Notes: generated by a model from the letters alone, not told the origin. Positions 17,745-27,165 are shown, numbered from the stretch's first letter. The stretch is 64,000 bases of DNA from Gloeomargaritales cyanobacterium VI4D9 (GCA_927797885.1 OV696605.1:2579157-2643156), one strand, 5' to 3'. Made by a program: numbers and translations.

Positions 17745-18713
17745 TCAATTGGGTGAGATGGCTAATATGTTAAATTTCTCACGCACTTTGTCCAGGGGTT
17801 GGACTAAGTCCGGCCAAAAATCCCACCCCTCACTTAAGTCGGTATTGACATGGGTACCTCGTTCCAGCGCTTGAAATAATAAATCCGCCAGCCCTGGGGT
17901 CGCAAGAACACTTTGCGTTGGTGCGGTTTCAATCGGAACCACCTTTACCCCAGCACTAAATTGCAACATAACAAACATCAGCAAATAGAGGGGATAACTA
18001 CGCCGAAAACCGGCGATAAATGAGGCCACCTGAATCTCACCAGCAATGGTTGTATCATACCCCCCCAAAACATGGAATAGGTCATGATAAACAGCGGCTT
18101 CGGGAAAGCCATAACGCTCTCCAGGAAAGGCAAAACCATTGGTGTGATAATGGTGCCATAATTGATAGCCCAAAGTTGTCATCGGTAAGTCTTGTAACCG
18201 GTGATATTTAGCCGCCAATTCCGGTTCTTCCAGCAGTCCCTTGAGACCCAAAAACCCCTTGACCACCCCCAAAAATCCCTGATTTTCAAATTGGTCTGCC
18301 ACCATCGAACGCAGGTGGGAACGGCGCATAAAATCCAAGCGAAACAAAAGGGAGTTTTTTTCAGTTAAAAATTTGATATTTTGAACAGCCGGTTGGGTGA
18401 CTTCCAGGGCTTGAGCAAATTGTTCCATCCGTTGTATTTGGGTTGGGGTAGGGACATCATCCGCCAAACTGACCACCACCATTCCCTGCACAAATTGTTC
18501 CCGCAATTCTGGACGGGTAAATCCCTCGGCCAGTTGCCCTGGAGTGATCGGGGGTAGAGTATCCAGTTCGTAGTCCGTATGCAGGATATGGCTCTGCGCC
18601 GCCGTGAGGAGATGGCGTGCCGCCGGGGTTAACCTGCCCTCTCGCTCCGCCACCATTTTCATGGCTCGCAGTCCCAGGTAGGCTTCCTCAGGGTTAGGAT
18701 GGTGGAGTTTCAT
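17745..18713 (-). CDS. protein with TerB-like N-terminal and Coq4-like C-terminal regions
   Basis: A 322-residue protein. The first ~130 residues are all-helical and resemble TerB-type domains (AAQSHILHTDYEL, then VVVSLADDVPTPTQIQRMEQ). The second part contains EAAVYHDLFHVLGGYDTTIA followed by GEI, which matches the metal-binding HDxxH...E signature of Coq4, the ubiquinone-pathway decarboxylase/hydroxylase. Cyanobacteria make plastoquinone, not ubiquinone, so the reaction here is unknown. No signal peptide; ATG at 18713. The assignment rests on this motif and on helix pattern; a fold search would be needed to confirm either domain. Confidence 0.6.
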   Translation of the reverse strand: MKLHHPNPEEAYLGLRAMKMVAEREGRLTPAARHLLTAAQSHILHTDYELDTLPPITPGQLAEGFTRPELREQFVQGMVVVSLADDVPTPTQIQRMEQFAQALEVTQPAVQNIKFLTEKNSLLFRLDFMRRSHLRSMVADQFENQGFLGVVKGFLGLKGLLEEPELAAKYHRLQDLPMTTLGYQLWHHYHTNGFAFPGERYGFPEAAVYHDLFHVLGGYDTTIAGEIQVASFIAGFRRSYPLYLLMFVMLQFSAGVKVVPIETAPTQSVLATPGLADLLFQALERGTHVNTDLSEGWDFWPDLVQPLDKVREKFNILAISPN

Positions 18714-18834
18714 TGGGGTACCTTGATTTATTCAGAGTATGGGGTCGCAGGGGCACAACCCCCGTCTTTTTGTAACATATCATTATTCCATCAAGATAAT
18801 TTTCTGCTGGTGCCAATAATACATAGCGATCTCA

Positions 18835-18852
18835 CCTGAATTGTGAGCAAAA
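18835..18852. repeat. short dispersed motif D, copy 2
   Basis: CCTGAATTGTGAGCAAAA, 22 bases before copy A4, the same order as at 12240 and 27132. Confidence 0.55.
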
Positions 18853-18874
18853 ATCTTATACTTATGGGCACCAC

Positions 18875-18955
18875 TATAGCAATCCCAATTGAATTTAGAA
18901 TAATGGTCGCAGGGGTACCGCCGACGTACTTGGTTCTGGGGAATTATTGAAATGA
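18875..18955. repeat. family A element, copy A4 (right end lost)
   Basis: Starts TATAGCAATCCCAATTGAAT and keeps the core GGTCGCAGGGGTACCG and TTGGTTCTGG. The right inverted repeat is absent. Confidence 0.6.
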
Positions 18956-19137
18956 TGTGGTCAGTCTGAAAGCATCTTATTCGACAGTTTCATGATTCAC
19001 CAGTAAAAAATATACAGTCAATCATCCAAGTATCTTTGTTATTAATTAATCCTTCCTCTTTTGCAAATTGGTTTACTAAATGTTGTTATCGCACCCTATA
19101 ATAATTAAGGACTGTATTTGGGATGAATGGTTAGGGG

Positions 19138-20245
19138 CAGAAGTGTTGAAAGGTAGGTAAAGGCAGAAAAAGAGGGGTCAAAATATGGTATTCTAATTCA
19201 TATAAACCAAAACATGAAACAACTATGAAATTCAATTCTTTTCCCGGGATTGTCAAATTTTTACTCAAAGACCTGCCAACTAATGATTATCCAGTTCTAA
19301 ATTCTCGCTTATTTTGTTCAATCTGGTTTGCTGGCATTTTAGACAAAGGAATCAACAGTTTACGGGACTTATTTTACCAATTAAATCATGCGGGCATTAA
19401 GGTTGACTTATCCACGTTTTCTAAGGCGAACAAGACAAGAGACCCACAAATTTTTATGCATCTTTATCATAAATTATTGCATTATATTGAGGAAGCTCAT
19501 CCTGAAAAGAGGTTGGTTTTATGTCCTTTTGATGCTACCGTAATACCGCTGATGAGTAAGTTATTTTGGCTCCAAGGCTATCGCCAAGTAAAGTTAATAA
19601 CCACTTTGAATCAAGATACGAAATCTACTGGTCATTTAATTGTTAGTCCTGGACAGGCACATGAGATTAATTTTGGTGAAGATATTGTGAAAATGCTACC
19701 GGAAAATGGAGTCGCAGTCGGGGATAGAGGGTTTTGCAGTCACAAAGTATTTGAACAATTTATCGAAAATGATGCCCTTTTTATTATCCGTATTAAGTCG
19801 AATTGGAAATGGGATGAAAACTATCATATCACCACAGAACGAGGTAAGGCGAGAGTAGTTTGTTTTGGCAATGTTCAACAGAAAGTAGACTATTATTTAG
19901 CTACCAATATTCCTGAGGATGTAATGAGTAATGAAGAGATAGGGGAAGCCTATAGACAACGCTGGGCGATAGAGGTACTATGGAAATTTCTAAAGATGAA
20001 CTTAAAGCTCGATAAAATGATGAGTAAAAATTTGAATGGAATTACCATTCAAATTTATGTAATTTTAATAGTTTACTTGATATTGCAACTGTTAAAAGTT
20101 CCACGGATGTACGGAAGTAAATTGGCAGATAAGTTCCGATATATACAAATCTTAATACGGCAGGAGTGGAATTTTGTCCATTGGCTCAATCGGGTCGTCC
20201 CACGCCTAAATATGTAAAGTTTTATTGCAGGATTCAACACTTGTG
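19138..20245 (+). mobile_element. complete IS4-family insertion sequence, 1108 bp
   Basis: Ends are CAGAAGTGTTGAA (left) and the complement of TTCAACACTTGTG (right), a 13-base inverted repeat with one mismatch. Both sides are flanked by the 9-base direct repeat GGTTAGGGG (19129-19137 and 20246-20254), a fresh target duplication. One intact transposase gene fills the element. It is clearly richer in A and T than the surrounding chromosome, which points to recent arrival. Confidence 0.9.
19225..20217 (+). CDS. IS4-family DDE transposase
   Basis: The 330-residue transposase shows the three catalytic acids: Asp in PFDATVIPL, Asp in VGDRGFCSH, and Glu in YRQRWAIEVLWKFLK. The last segment is an exact Y-x2-R-x3-E-x6-K signature of the IS4 family. 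Residues beyond the Glu form a hydrophobic stretch typical of the group. No frameshift or stop interrupts it, so the element is probably active. ATG at 19225 lies 87 bases inside the left end. Confidence 0.92.
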   Translation: MKFNSFPGIVKFLLKDLPTNDYPVLNSRLFCSIWFAGILDKGINSLRDLFYQLNHAGIKVDLSTFSKANKTRDPQIFMHLYHKLLHYIEEAHPEKRLVLCPFDATVIPLMSKLFWLQGYRQVKLITTLNQDTKSTGHLIVSPGQAHEINFGEDIVKMLPENGVAVGDRGFCSHKVFEQFIENDALFIIRIKSNWKWDENYHITTERGKARVVCFGNVQQKVDYYLATNIPEDVMSNEEIGEAYRQRWAIEVLWKFLKMNLKLDKMMSKNLNGITIQIYVILIVYLILQLLKVPRMYGSKLADKFRYIQILIRQEWNFVHWLNRVVPRLNM

Positions 20246-20261
20246 GGTTAGGGGATTTGCC

Positions 20262-20648
20262 TCAAAATCCTTTGCGTTGCCGGAGCATGGCATCTTGAAT
20301 GCGTTTACTGAGGGTGGGGTCTTGCTGGGCTTGGGTGGTGATCAGGTTAAATTCCTGGATGGTTAAGCCCCTCTGCTCGACCAGCCGTTGGGATTTTTCA
20401 AAGTAGCGATTGCAGACGGTTTGGACGGGGGCGGGGAGGTTGCGCTCGCCACAGAGGTTGCCGCTGGTGTTGATGGTGCCCAGTAACCGGCGGGCTTCTT
20501 CCAGGTGGGCTTGGCGGATGGGTTCCAATTCCAGCACGATCAGGGCGTACCGCTGAATCCGGTCATCGCTCAAGGGGGTCTGTCCCCAAACCGGGCGGTT
20601 TAGGCAGAGGAGGCAGAACAGCAGGGGCAGGGTCAGACGGGTGAACAT
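20262..20648 (-). CDS. exported DUF4168-like protein
   Basis: A 128-residue protein with a clear signal peptide (MFTRLTLPLLFCLLCLNRPVWGQ). The mature part has LSDDRIQRYALIVLELEPIR and then a helical region ending in DPTLSKRIQDAMLRQ, which resembles the DUF4168 family of exported cyanobacterial proteins. Two cysteines (LCGERN and TVCNRY) could form a disulfide in the periplasm. Function is unknown. The IS element inserted just 16 bases beyond its stop, sparing the gene. ATG at 20648. Confidence 0.65.
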   Translation of the reverse strand: MFTRLTLPLLFCLLCLNRPVWGQTPLSDDRIQRYALIVLELEPIRQAHLEEARRLLGTINTSGNLCGERNLPAPVQTVCNRYFEKSQRLVEQRGLTIQEFNLITTQAQQDPTLSKRIQDAMLRQRKGF

Positions 20649-20781
20649 GGGGCGGGAATGTTCAATGCAGTGTATGAATGTTCCGTTCCTATATGAAGTC
20701 CTCGGAGGGGGAAGGTTCCGGGTGTTGCGCTGGGGAGGATTGTGGAGTAGGCTTTTGAGTAACTGTTATTTAGCCTAACCT

Positions 20782-21030
20782 ATGCCCAGGGTTGCTGACG
20801 AATATTTGGTGCATTTGCTTCTGGAGGGAGGGCACCGGGAAGAGGTGCGTTTTGGCTCGATCCAGGAGTTCCAAAAGTGGTACCAGGGGGAGTTGATGGC
20901 GCAAAGTACGTCCAATGACTTGGTGAATGTGCCGGTGCGGGGGATGCAGGGGGAGTTTTTGGTACTACGTCCGGCGCGGTTGGTGGCGATTCGGGTGGAA
21001 CCGGTGTTTTTATCGAGCATTGAACGCTAG
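20782..21030 (+). CDS. small conserved-looking hypothetical protein
   Basis: An 82-residue soluble protein that I do not recognise by name. It is rich in beta-type segments: EYLVHLLLEGGHREEVRFGS, then FQKWYQGELM, and LVNVPVRGMQGEFLVLRPAR ahead of the C-terminus. Coding bias is the same as in its neighbours and the start context is plausible. The NhaP-type antiporter starts 33 bases after the stop, so the two may form an operon. It has no cysteine and no membrane segment. Confidence 0.6.
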   Translation: MPRVADEYLVHLLLEGGHREEVRFGSIQEFQKWYQGELMAQSTSNDLVNVPVRGMQGEFLVLRPARLVAIRVEPVFLSSIER

Positions 21031-21062
21031 GCGGTTGCCCCGGGTTGGGGGGTGAAACGGGT

Positions 21063-22883
21063 ATGACCGATTCTTTGTCCCTCACCCTACAAATTGTTTT
21101 GGCGGTGGTTGCGGGGATTGGGGCGCAGGTGCTGGCGGATGTGCTCCGGGTGCCGAGCATTATTTTTTTATTGCTTTTTGGGATTGTTTTGGGTGCGGAT
21201 GGTCTAGGTTGGTTGCAACCCCAATCCCTGGGGACGGGGCTGGAAGTGGTGATTTCCCTGTGTGTGGCGTTGATTTTGTTTGAGGGGGGATTGAATCTTT
21301 CCCTGCGGGAGTTGGGGCAGGTGTCGGGGACAATCCAGAATTTGGTGACGGTGGGGGCGTTGATTACCCTGGTGGGGGGCGGGGTGGCGGCCCATTTCCT
21401 GGGGGAGTTTCCCTGGCCGTTGGCATTTTTGTATGGGTCGTTGGTGACGGTGACGGGGCCGACGGTGATTGGGCCGTTGTTGCGGCAGGTGAAGGTGGAT
21501 CGCCGGGTGAGTGCCCTGTTGGAGGGGGAGGGGGTGTTGATTGACCCGGTGGGGGCGATTTTGGCGGTGGTGGTGCTGAATATTGTCCTGACGGGGGATA
21601 CGGGCTGGACGGAGATTGTCCTGGGGTTGGGGACCCGCCTGGGGCTGGGGATTGGGATTGGGGCGGCTGGGGGCTGGCTGTTGAGTTGGCTATTCCGAGA
21701 GGAGAGCGTCCCGAGTCAGGATTTGAAAAATTTGGCGGTGTTGGCGGGCTTGTGGGGGTTGTATGGTTTGGCGCAGTGGGTGCAGAGTGAGTCCGGGTTG
21801 ATGGCGGCGGCGGTGGCGGGGATTGTGCTCCAGTTGACGGCTCCGGAACAACGGTTATTGCGCCGGTTTAAGGGGCAATTGACGACCTTGGCGGTGTCCA
21901 TGCTGTTTATTTTGTTGGCCGCCGATTTGTCCCTGGCGAGTTTGGGGATGTTGGGGTGGGGGGGCTTGTGGACGGTGGTGGTGCTGATGCTGGTGGTGCG
22001 CCCGCTGAATATCCTGGCTTCGACTTGGAATAGTGACCTGAATTGGCGGCAAAAGGCGTTTTTGGCCTGGATTGCGCCCCGGGGCATTGTTTCAGCTTCC
22101 GTAGCGTCCCTGTTCTCGATTGTGCTGACCGCCCGGGGGTTGAACGGGGGGGATTCGGTGAAGGGGCTGGTGTTTTTAACCATTATTCTCACGGTGGTGG
22201 TGCCGGGGGTGACGGCGCAGGGGGTGGCGCAACTGTTGGGGGTGCGTTCGGAGGCCACGAATGGGGCGGTGATTGTGGGGAGCAATCCCTTGGGACGACT
22301 GCTGGCTCGGCTATTTCAGGAACATGGGGAGCCAGTGGTTTTGATTGATACCAATCGGGAGGACTGTCAGGCGGCGCAACGGGAAAATCTGCGGACGATT
22401 CCGGGGAGTGCCCTTGACCCGGAGGTGCTGGCGGAGGCGGGGATGGGGAATATGGGCACGTTCCTGGCGTTGACCAAAAATGCGGAGGTGAATCTGGTTT
22501 TGGCGCAACGGGTGGCGGAGGAATTTTATCCCCCCCGGGTTTTGGCGGTACTGCCGGAGGAACAACGGTCGAACCATTCCCAGGTGCGGTGTGCCTTTCA
22601 CCCCCGGTTGGTACTGCGGGACTGGAATGAAGCCCTAGAACGGGGACAGGTGCGCTTGGCGGAAACTCGGCTGGGGGAGTCGGCACTGGCACTGGATGAC
22701 CCCCATGTACTACCTCTACTGCGGCAGAGGCATCATTTTTTGGAAGTGGTGTCCACAGATATGGCCTACCAAGCGGGGGATCGGTTGATTTATTTGGCTC
22801 CTTATCCCCCCAGTGACAGCGAAGCGGAACCCGAACCTGTCGAAGCGGGGGATGTGGTACAGGGGTTATTGGGGTTGGGGTGA
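21063..22883 (+). CDS. NhaP/CPA1-type cation:proton antiporter with C-terminal RCK domain
   Basis: The 606-residue protein has about 12 membrane helices (residues 1-395) of the monovalent cation:proton antiporter-1 family, with FEGGLNLSLREL, TGPTVIGPLLR and GEGVLIDPVGAILAVV as family landmarks. A cytosolic TrkA-N/RCK nucleotide-binding domain follows (about 400-520) with AVIVGSNPLGRLLARLF and LIDTN. It exchanges Na+ or K+ for H+; the RCK part suggests control by nucleotides. ATG at 21063 is preferred over a TTG six codons upstream. It probably contributes to ion and pH homeostasis together with the Ktr-type potassium genes at 53712-55763. Confidence 0.9.
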   Translation: MTDSLSLTLQIVLAVVAGIGAQVLADVLRVPSIIFLLLFGIVLGADGLGWLQPQSLGTGLEVVISLCVALILFEGGLNLSLRELGQVSGTIQNLVTVGALITLVGGGVAAHFLGEFPWPLAFLYGSLVTVTGPTVIGPLLRQVKVDRRVSALLEGEGVLIDPVGAILAVVVLNIVLTGDTGWTEIVLGLGTRLGLGIGIGAAGGWLLSWLFREESVPSQDLKNLAVLAGLWGLYGLAQWVQSESGLMAAAVAGIVLQLTAPEQRLLRRFKGQLTTLAVSMLFILLAADLSLASLGMLGWGGLWTVVVLMLVVRPLNILASTWNSDLNWRQKAFLAWIAPRGIVSASVASLFSIVLTARGLNGGDSVKGLVFLTIILTVVVPGVTAQGVAQLLGVRSEATNGAVIVGSNPLGRLLARLFQEHGEPVVLIDTNREDCQAAQRENLRTIPGSALDPEVLAEAGMGNMGTFLALTKNAEVNLVLAQRVAEEFYPPRVLAVLPEEQRSNHSQVRCAFHPRLVLRDWNEALERGQVRLAETRLGESALALDDPHVLPLLRQRHHFLEVVSTDMAYQAGDRLIYLAPYPPSDSEAEPEPVEAGDVVQGLLGLG

Positions 22884-22910
22884 ACCGCTGTCCCCTTGGT
22901 TCAGCTACGA

Positions 22911-23008
22911 TAGTAATCCTATTAGAGATCAAAACAGCGACCACACAGAAAGCCTGTTGAAAAACGATTTCTGTGATTGCTCGTTATGTAATCATTTAGG
23001 ATTGCCAC
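22911..23008. repeat. family B inverted-repeat element, copy B2
   Basis: From TAGTAATCCTATTAGAGATC to GTAATCATTTAGGATTGCCA. It follows the antiporter gene directly. Confidence 0.7.
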
Positions 23009-23040
23009 ATTATAATCCTGATTGAATTTAGAACACTTTA

Positions 23041-23125
23041 TAATTTTCTACCTACACGACAGGCTCGGAAGCCCTCTTCTTTCCTTAGCGATTATCAATA
23101 GCCGTGAATCAATATAAGGTGCCCT
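23041..23125. repeat. family C fragment, copy C3
   Basis: On the minus strand it reads AGGGCACCTTATATTGATTC and later GGGCTTCCGAGCCTG, which aligns with the copy at 61578. Its other terminal repeat is missing. Confidence 0.6.
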
Positions 23126-23194
23126 ACAGAAGAGTTGAATCTTAAAATTTTGAGGGTTTGCGCCAAAATGTGCATCTGGCCTGATGATACAAAA

Positions 23195-23295
23195 TATAGC
23201 AATCCTAAATGAGAATGGAACAGGGGTCGCAGGGGCACCGCCCCCGCATTTGGTTCTGAAAAATTTTTGTTTGAAAATCAAGTAGGATTGCTATA
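23195..23295. repeat. family A inverted-repeat element, copy A5 (reference copy)
   Basis: A 101-base element with terminal repeats TATAGCAATCCT and AGGATTGCTATA that match perfectly. The interior holds GGGGTCGCAGGGGCACCG, TTGGTTCTGAAAAATTTTTG and no coding capacity. This is the cleanest short form. Confidence 0.9.
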
Positions 23296-23324
23296 TATAG
23301 ACGAAATGCGGTATAGTTATTGAC

Positions 23325-25091
23325 TCAATTAGCTTGGGGTTGCGCCAGGTCAAATCCTTGATGAATCTCTTGGAGTGCCTTTTTGCCCACCGTCCGGGGC
23401 ACCAAACAGCTAATTTTAATCTCCGACGTGGCAATCATCTGGATATTGATGCCCGCCTGCCCCAAACTGGCAAACATCCGGGCGGCTACCCCCGGTTGGC
23501 GCACCATCCCACTGCCCACCACGCTGACCTTGGCAATCTCCCGGTCAATGGTGAGGGTGCCACAGGCGAGTTTTGCCAGCGCTGTCTCGAGGGCATCACA
23601 AGCCAGGGCGACATCATCCTGGTGAATGGTAAAGGCAATATCCCGGGTGGGTCGCCCCTCCACCCAAGTCACCCGCTCCGATTGGATAATCATATCCACG
23701 CTCACCCGTGCCTGCGCCAAGGACAGGAACAAACAAGCCGCCGCCCCCGGTCGATCCGGCACCCGTTGAATCGCCAGTCGGGCTTGCTGGTCATCCAACG
23801 CCGCCCCCCGCACCGGCATCATTCCCCCAAACCCCGGCGGAGTTGGTAATACCGGCACCTTAAAACTACTACTCAACACCCGTACCGCCTGGGTCGCCTG
23901 CGCCAAATCCACCAAACAACTGACCTTAATTTCCGACGTAGAAATCAGGTCAATATTAATTCCCGCTTCCCCCAGGGCACTAAACATCGCCGCCGCCACC
24001 CCCGGTCGCCCCACCATCCCCGCCCCCACAATGCTCACCTTCGCCATCGCCGCCGAGACGGTGCAGGTCACCCCTTCCCCCCAAGTGGGCATCAAATCCC
24101 GCACCAGCCGTTCGGTTTGGGTCACAGCATCCCGATGCACGGTAAAGGCAATGTCATTCGTTTCCCCCGCCTGAATGGACTGGATAATCAAATCCACATT
24201 CACTCCCGCCTGCGCCAACGCTCCAAATAACTGAGCCGCCATCCCCGGTCGATCCGGCACATTGCACAGGGCTAATTTCGCCTGCTGGTCATCCAATTCC
24301 ACCCCGTCCACCAGGCGGGACACTTCCAAATCCCGGTGGGGCATGACCCGGCGCTCAGGGGTCAACAGGCGAGTCCCGGGTGCCGCTGTCCAACTGGAAC
24401 GCACCACCACCGGCACACCAAAATTCCGGGCAATCTCCACTGCCCGGGGATGCAACACCTTTGCTCCCAAACTCGCCAATTCCAGCATTTCCTCACAGGT
24501 CACCTGCGCCAACACCTGCGCCTCGGGAACGATGCGGGGGTCGGTGGTGAGAATCCCCGGTACATCCGTATAAATTTCACACACCTCTGCCCCCAGAGCC
24601 GCCGCCAGTGCCACCGCCGAGGTATCCGACCCCCCCCGCCCCAGGGTGGTAATTTCCAAAGTACGGGTGCTGCTGATCCCCTGAAACCCCGCCACCACCA
24701 CCACTTTCCCCAGTTCCAACTCTTGGGTAATCCGGTCGGTGGGAATGTGCAGAATCCGTGCCCGCCCGTGGTCCGCCTCCGTGATCACCCCGATTTGGGT
24801 GCCGGTCAGGGAAATTGCCGGTTGTCCCAAAGCCTCCAAAGCCATCGCCACCAGGGCAATGCTCACCTGCTCGCCAGTGGACAGCAACATATCCAATTCC
24901 CGCGCCGGGGGGCTGGGGCTGACGGCTTTCGCTAAACCCAGCAATTCATCCGTGGTGCGTCCCATCGCCGAGACCACCACCACCACTCCATGCCCCTGTT
25001 CCACCGTTGCCACAATGCGCTGGGCTACCGCCTGGATGCGCTCGATGGTAGCGACGGAGGTGCCGCCATATTTCTGGACAATCAATCCCAT
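23325..25091 (-). CDS. lysC: aspartate kinase with four ACT domains
   Basis: Aspartate kinase phosphorylates L-aspartate at the head of lysine, threonine and methionine synthesis. The kinase domain (residues 1-250) shows [15 protein letters not shown], the [19 protein letters not shown] segment, [20 protein letters not shown] and [17 protein letters not shown]. The regulatory part (about 265-588) contains four ACT domains as two tandem pairs, recognised by repeated [20 protein letters not shown]- and [15 protein letters not shown]-like units. This doubled layout is typical of cyanobacteria and usually gives concerted inhibition by lysine and threonine. ATG at 25091. The homoserine kinase gene of the same pathway is at 48749. 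Confidence 0.95.
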   Translation of the reverse strand: MGLIVQKYGGTSVATIERIQAVAQRIVATVEQGHGVVVVVSAMGRTTDELLGLAKAVSPSPPARELDMLLSTGEQVSIALVAMALEALGQPAISLTGTQIGVITEADHGRARILHIPTDRITQELELGKVVVVAGFQGISSTRTLEITTLGRGGSDTSAVALAAALGAEVCEIYTDVPGILTTDPRIVPEAQVLAQVTCEEMLELASLGAKVLHPRAVEIARNFGVPVVVRSSWTAAPGTRLLTPERRVMPHRDLEVSRLVDGVELDDQQAKLALCNVPDRPGMAAQLFGALAQAGVNVDLIIQSIQAGETNDIAFTVHRDAVTQTERLVRDLMPTWGEGVTCTVSAAMAKVSIVGAGMVGRPGVAAAMFSALGEAGINIDLISTSEIKVSCLVDLAQATQAVRVLSSSFKVPVLPTPPGFGGMMPVRGAALDDQQARLAIQRVPDRPGAAACLFLSLAQARVSVDMIIQSERVTWVEGRPTRDIAFTIHQDDVALACDALETALAKLACGTLTIDREIAKVSVVGSGMVRQPGVAARMFASLGQAGINIQMIATSEIKISCLVPRTVGKKALQEIHQGFDLAQPQAN

Positions 25092-25110
25092 AGTTTTCTA
25101 GGGTACGGCA

Positions 25111-26262
25111 TTAGGGGGCGGGTTCGATACGCAAAAGTTGCCCATTGGGGGCATCGGTCAAGATATAAATCAACCCATCTGGTCTCACCCGCACATCCCG
25201 CACCCGGGCACCGATGGGAATTTTACCCACTTCCTTCACCTGTCCCTGGGGATTCACCTGGAACCGATGCACCGCTTGGGAAATCAACCCCCCGGCGAGT
25301 AACTGCCCCTGCCATTGGGGAAATTTAGCCCCCCGATACACCGCCAACCCAGAGGGAGCTACGGTTTCCGACCACACCCACACCGGGTCAACCATCCCTG
25401 GCAAAGAGCGGTGGGGGGAAATCTCCGGCCCAAAATACTCCCGGCTATGGGTGACGGCAGGCCAGCCATAATTTTGCCCCGCTTGCAGGCGATTCACCTC
25501 ATCTCCGCCTAGGGAACCATGTTCCGTCGCCCACACCTGCCCCGTCTGGCTGTCCACCGCCAAACCTTGGATATTCCGGTGCCCCCAACTCCACACCTCC
25601 GGCAGTGCCTTTGCCCCCAGAGGATTATCCCTAGGAACCGTGCCATCGGCGTTGATCCGTAACACCTTTCCCAAGTGACTGCGGGGATTTTGGGCTTGCA
25701 GGCGAATCAATTGTCCCGCCAATTCCGTAGGGGGATTGCCCCCATCCCCAATACTTACGAGCAATGTTTCATCGGGCAACCAAGCCAAACGAGAGCCAAA
25801 ATGCTGGGTTCCCGACTTGCTCTGGCTCACCCGCAGGACTTCCCGCCGGTCGGTGAATCCTTGCCCATCCCAGGTTAGCCGTGCCACCACCGTGCGATTC
25901 GCCTCCCTTGTCCCCTGGGCATAGGTGAGATACACCCAAGGTTTGGCTGGAAACCGGGGATGCAGGCTAATATCCAACAACCCCCCCTGTCCCGCCGCCA
26001 ACACCTGGGGTACTCCCGTTACAGGTTCGGTTTGCAGTACACCTGAACGCACCCGCCGCACTCGCCCTGGGCGTTCGGTGATCAGCATCTCCCCATTGGG
26101 CAACCAAGCCATGCCCCAGGGGTGTTCCAGCCCAGCCAGCATCGGCACCACCCGATAGCGGGTTGACTGCGCCACTACGGGCATATTTCCCTGAGAAGGT
26201 ACACCCTGACAACTGGCGACCAAACTACCAGTGAGGAGTAAACCCCACAGCCAGGTTTTCAT
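25111..26262 (-). CDS. PQQ-type soluble aldose sugar dehydrogenase, lipoprotein
   Basis: A 383-residue beta-propeller protein of the glucose/sorbosone dehydrogenase family. It starts with a lipoprotein signal (LLLTGSLVASC, lipobox cysteine about residue 19). The body has LEHPWGMAWLPNGEMLITER, LLDISLHPRF, GDGGNPPTE, LRINADGTVPRDNP, WSWGHRNIQGLAVD and WATEHGSLGGDEVN, all usual for Asd/YliI-type enzymes. Substrates are aldoses oxidised at C1 with PQQ. No PQQ synthesis genes are visible here, so the cofactor may be imported or unused. It lies 19 bases upstream of the aspartate kinase gene on the same strand. Confidence 0.87.
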   Translation of the reverse strand: MKTWLWGLLLTGSLVASCQGVPSQGNMPVVAQSTRYRVVPMLAGLEHPWGMAWLPNGEMLITERPGRVRRVRSGVLQTEPVTGVPQVLAAGQGGLLDISLHPRFPAKPWVYLTYAQGTREANRTVVARLTWDGQGFTDRREVLRVSQSKSGTQHFGSRLAWLPDETLLVSIGDGGNPPTELAGQLIRLQAQNPRSHLGKVLRINADGTVPRDNPLGAKALPEVWSWGHRNIQGLAVDSQTGQVWATEHGSLGGDEVNRLQAGQNYGWPAVTHSREYFGPEISPHRSLPGMVDPVWVWSETVAPSGLAVYRGAKFPQWQGQLLAGGLISQAVHRFQVNPQGQVKEVGKIPIGARVRDVRVRPDGLIYILTDAPNGQLLRIEPAP

Positions 26263-26471
26263 CGTTTTTGCTCCAGTAATGCCTGGAATTTTAGCTCTTA
26301 ACCGAGTGTTGTATGAGTCATCTAACGACTTCTACGTCTAGGGCTAAGCAAATGTAAAAGGTTGAGGCTTTTGGATAGGTTTCAGTAATTAGGTTTGTTT
26401 TGGCTTATTCCGCCTCTGGATTGGTACCTTGGCATTGCTGATTAGTGCCATGAAATTCACCTTAAGGGCGA

Positions 26472-26500
26472 CCGCAACCTCTTATGTCTGCGGGCTTTTT
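26472..26500 (+). terminator. possible weak terminator hairpin
   Basis: CCGCA and TGCGG enclose 12 bases and are followed by GCTTTTT. No plus-strand gene ends nearby, so its role is unclear. The rest of 26263-26588 holds nothing I recognise beyond the promoter region of the sugar dehydrogenase gene. Confidence 0.35.
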
Positions 26501-26588
26501 CTAAGATTTTCAGTAATCATACACAGATTCAACAACACCGGACTACCATAGCAGAGTCCTTGTTACCCTCCCTTGAGCATTACAAAGA

Positions 26589-26728
26589 TATAGCAATCCT
26601 ACTTGATTTGCATTAGCTTGCGTGCCGTAGGCATACAAAAATTGTCCAGAACCATACACCGCAGGTGCTTCTTTTACGGAGGCGGTGCCCCTGCGACCCC
26701 TGTTTTAAACTCATTTGGGATCGCTATA
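26589..26728. repeat. family A inverted-repeat element, copy A6 (long form)
   Basis: From TATAGCAATCCTACTTGATT to GGGATCGCTATA, 140 bases. The interior carries the core GGCGGTGCCCCTGCGACCCC and two insertions relative to A5, one of which (ACCGCAGGTGCTTC) is shared with A2. Confidence 0.85.
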
Positions 26729-26757
26729 GCACTACCCTAAAAGCCCTAGTGGGGAAT

Positions 26758-27042
26758 TTATTTTTCCCCGTAGTAGAAGGCAATTTCCTTGGGTTTGAGG
26801 GGTGCAAAATCTGCCTGTATTAGTTTTTCATTTAATGTTTCTAGGGGTAAATGTTTGGCACCGATGCGAATAATGCGAGAACGCATGGTATTGGCAACAC
26901 CACTGCGCTGGCGGTTGGCTTCCAAAGCCATTACTTCATGGTAAAGTGCCAGGCGCAACGGCGGAATAGGCGTGCCATCCAAGTCAATGCCCTGGGCAAT
27001 GGCTATATCCACCGCATCCGCACCAAGAGTTTCAGGAGTCAT
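26758..27042 (-). CDS. small conserved-looking hypothetical protein
   Basis: A 94-residue soluble protein I cannot assign. It starts MTPETLGADAVDIAIAQGID, continues with PIPPLRLALYHEVMALEANR and ends in LKPKEIAFYYGEK. The basic segment TMRSRIIRIGAKHLP suggests nucleic acid or membrane-surface contact (speculative). The frame extends upstream to 27108, but the ATG at 27042 removes an implausible hydrophobic leader and has AGGAG-like sequence nearby. It is isolated between copies A6 and A7. Confidence 0.6.
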   Translation of the reverse strand: MTPETLGADAVDIAIAQGIDLDGTPIPPLRLALYHEVMALEANRQRSGVANTMRSRIIRIGAKHLPLETLNEKLIQADFAPLKPKEIAFYYGEK

Positions 27043-27131
27043 GGTTTTTTTCGTGGGTAACTTTGCTTTTAGAATAATCAAATATAAGCCAGGGATCAAG
27101 AAAAACAATTTGAGGACGCTATGGTAATTAC

Positions 27132-27150
27132 CCTTGAATTGTGAGTAAAA
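27132..27150. repeat. short dispersed motif D, copy 3
   Basis: CCTTGAATTGTGAGTAAAA, 15 bases before copy A7. Confidence 0.6.
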
Positions 27151-27165
27151 TGAGTAAAAATTTTA

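Larger units (their letters stand above)
18714..19137. other. repeat-rich spacer next to the IS element
   Basis: A partial family A core (GGGGTCGCAGGGGCACAACC) sits at about 18740, then motif D at 18835 and copy A4. From about 18960 to 19137 the sequence is AT-rich and I see no gene or repeat until the insertion sequence starts. Confidence 0.5.

Noticed and set aside
22189-22944. 251-codon Pro-rich frame antisense to the antiporter gene
   Set aside because: Long proline runs come from reading CCC on the complement. No ribosome site and no domain.
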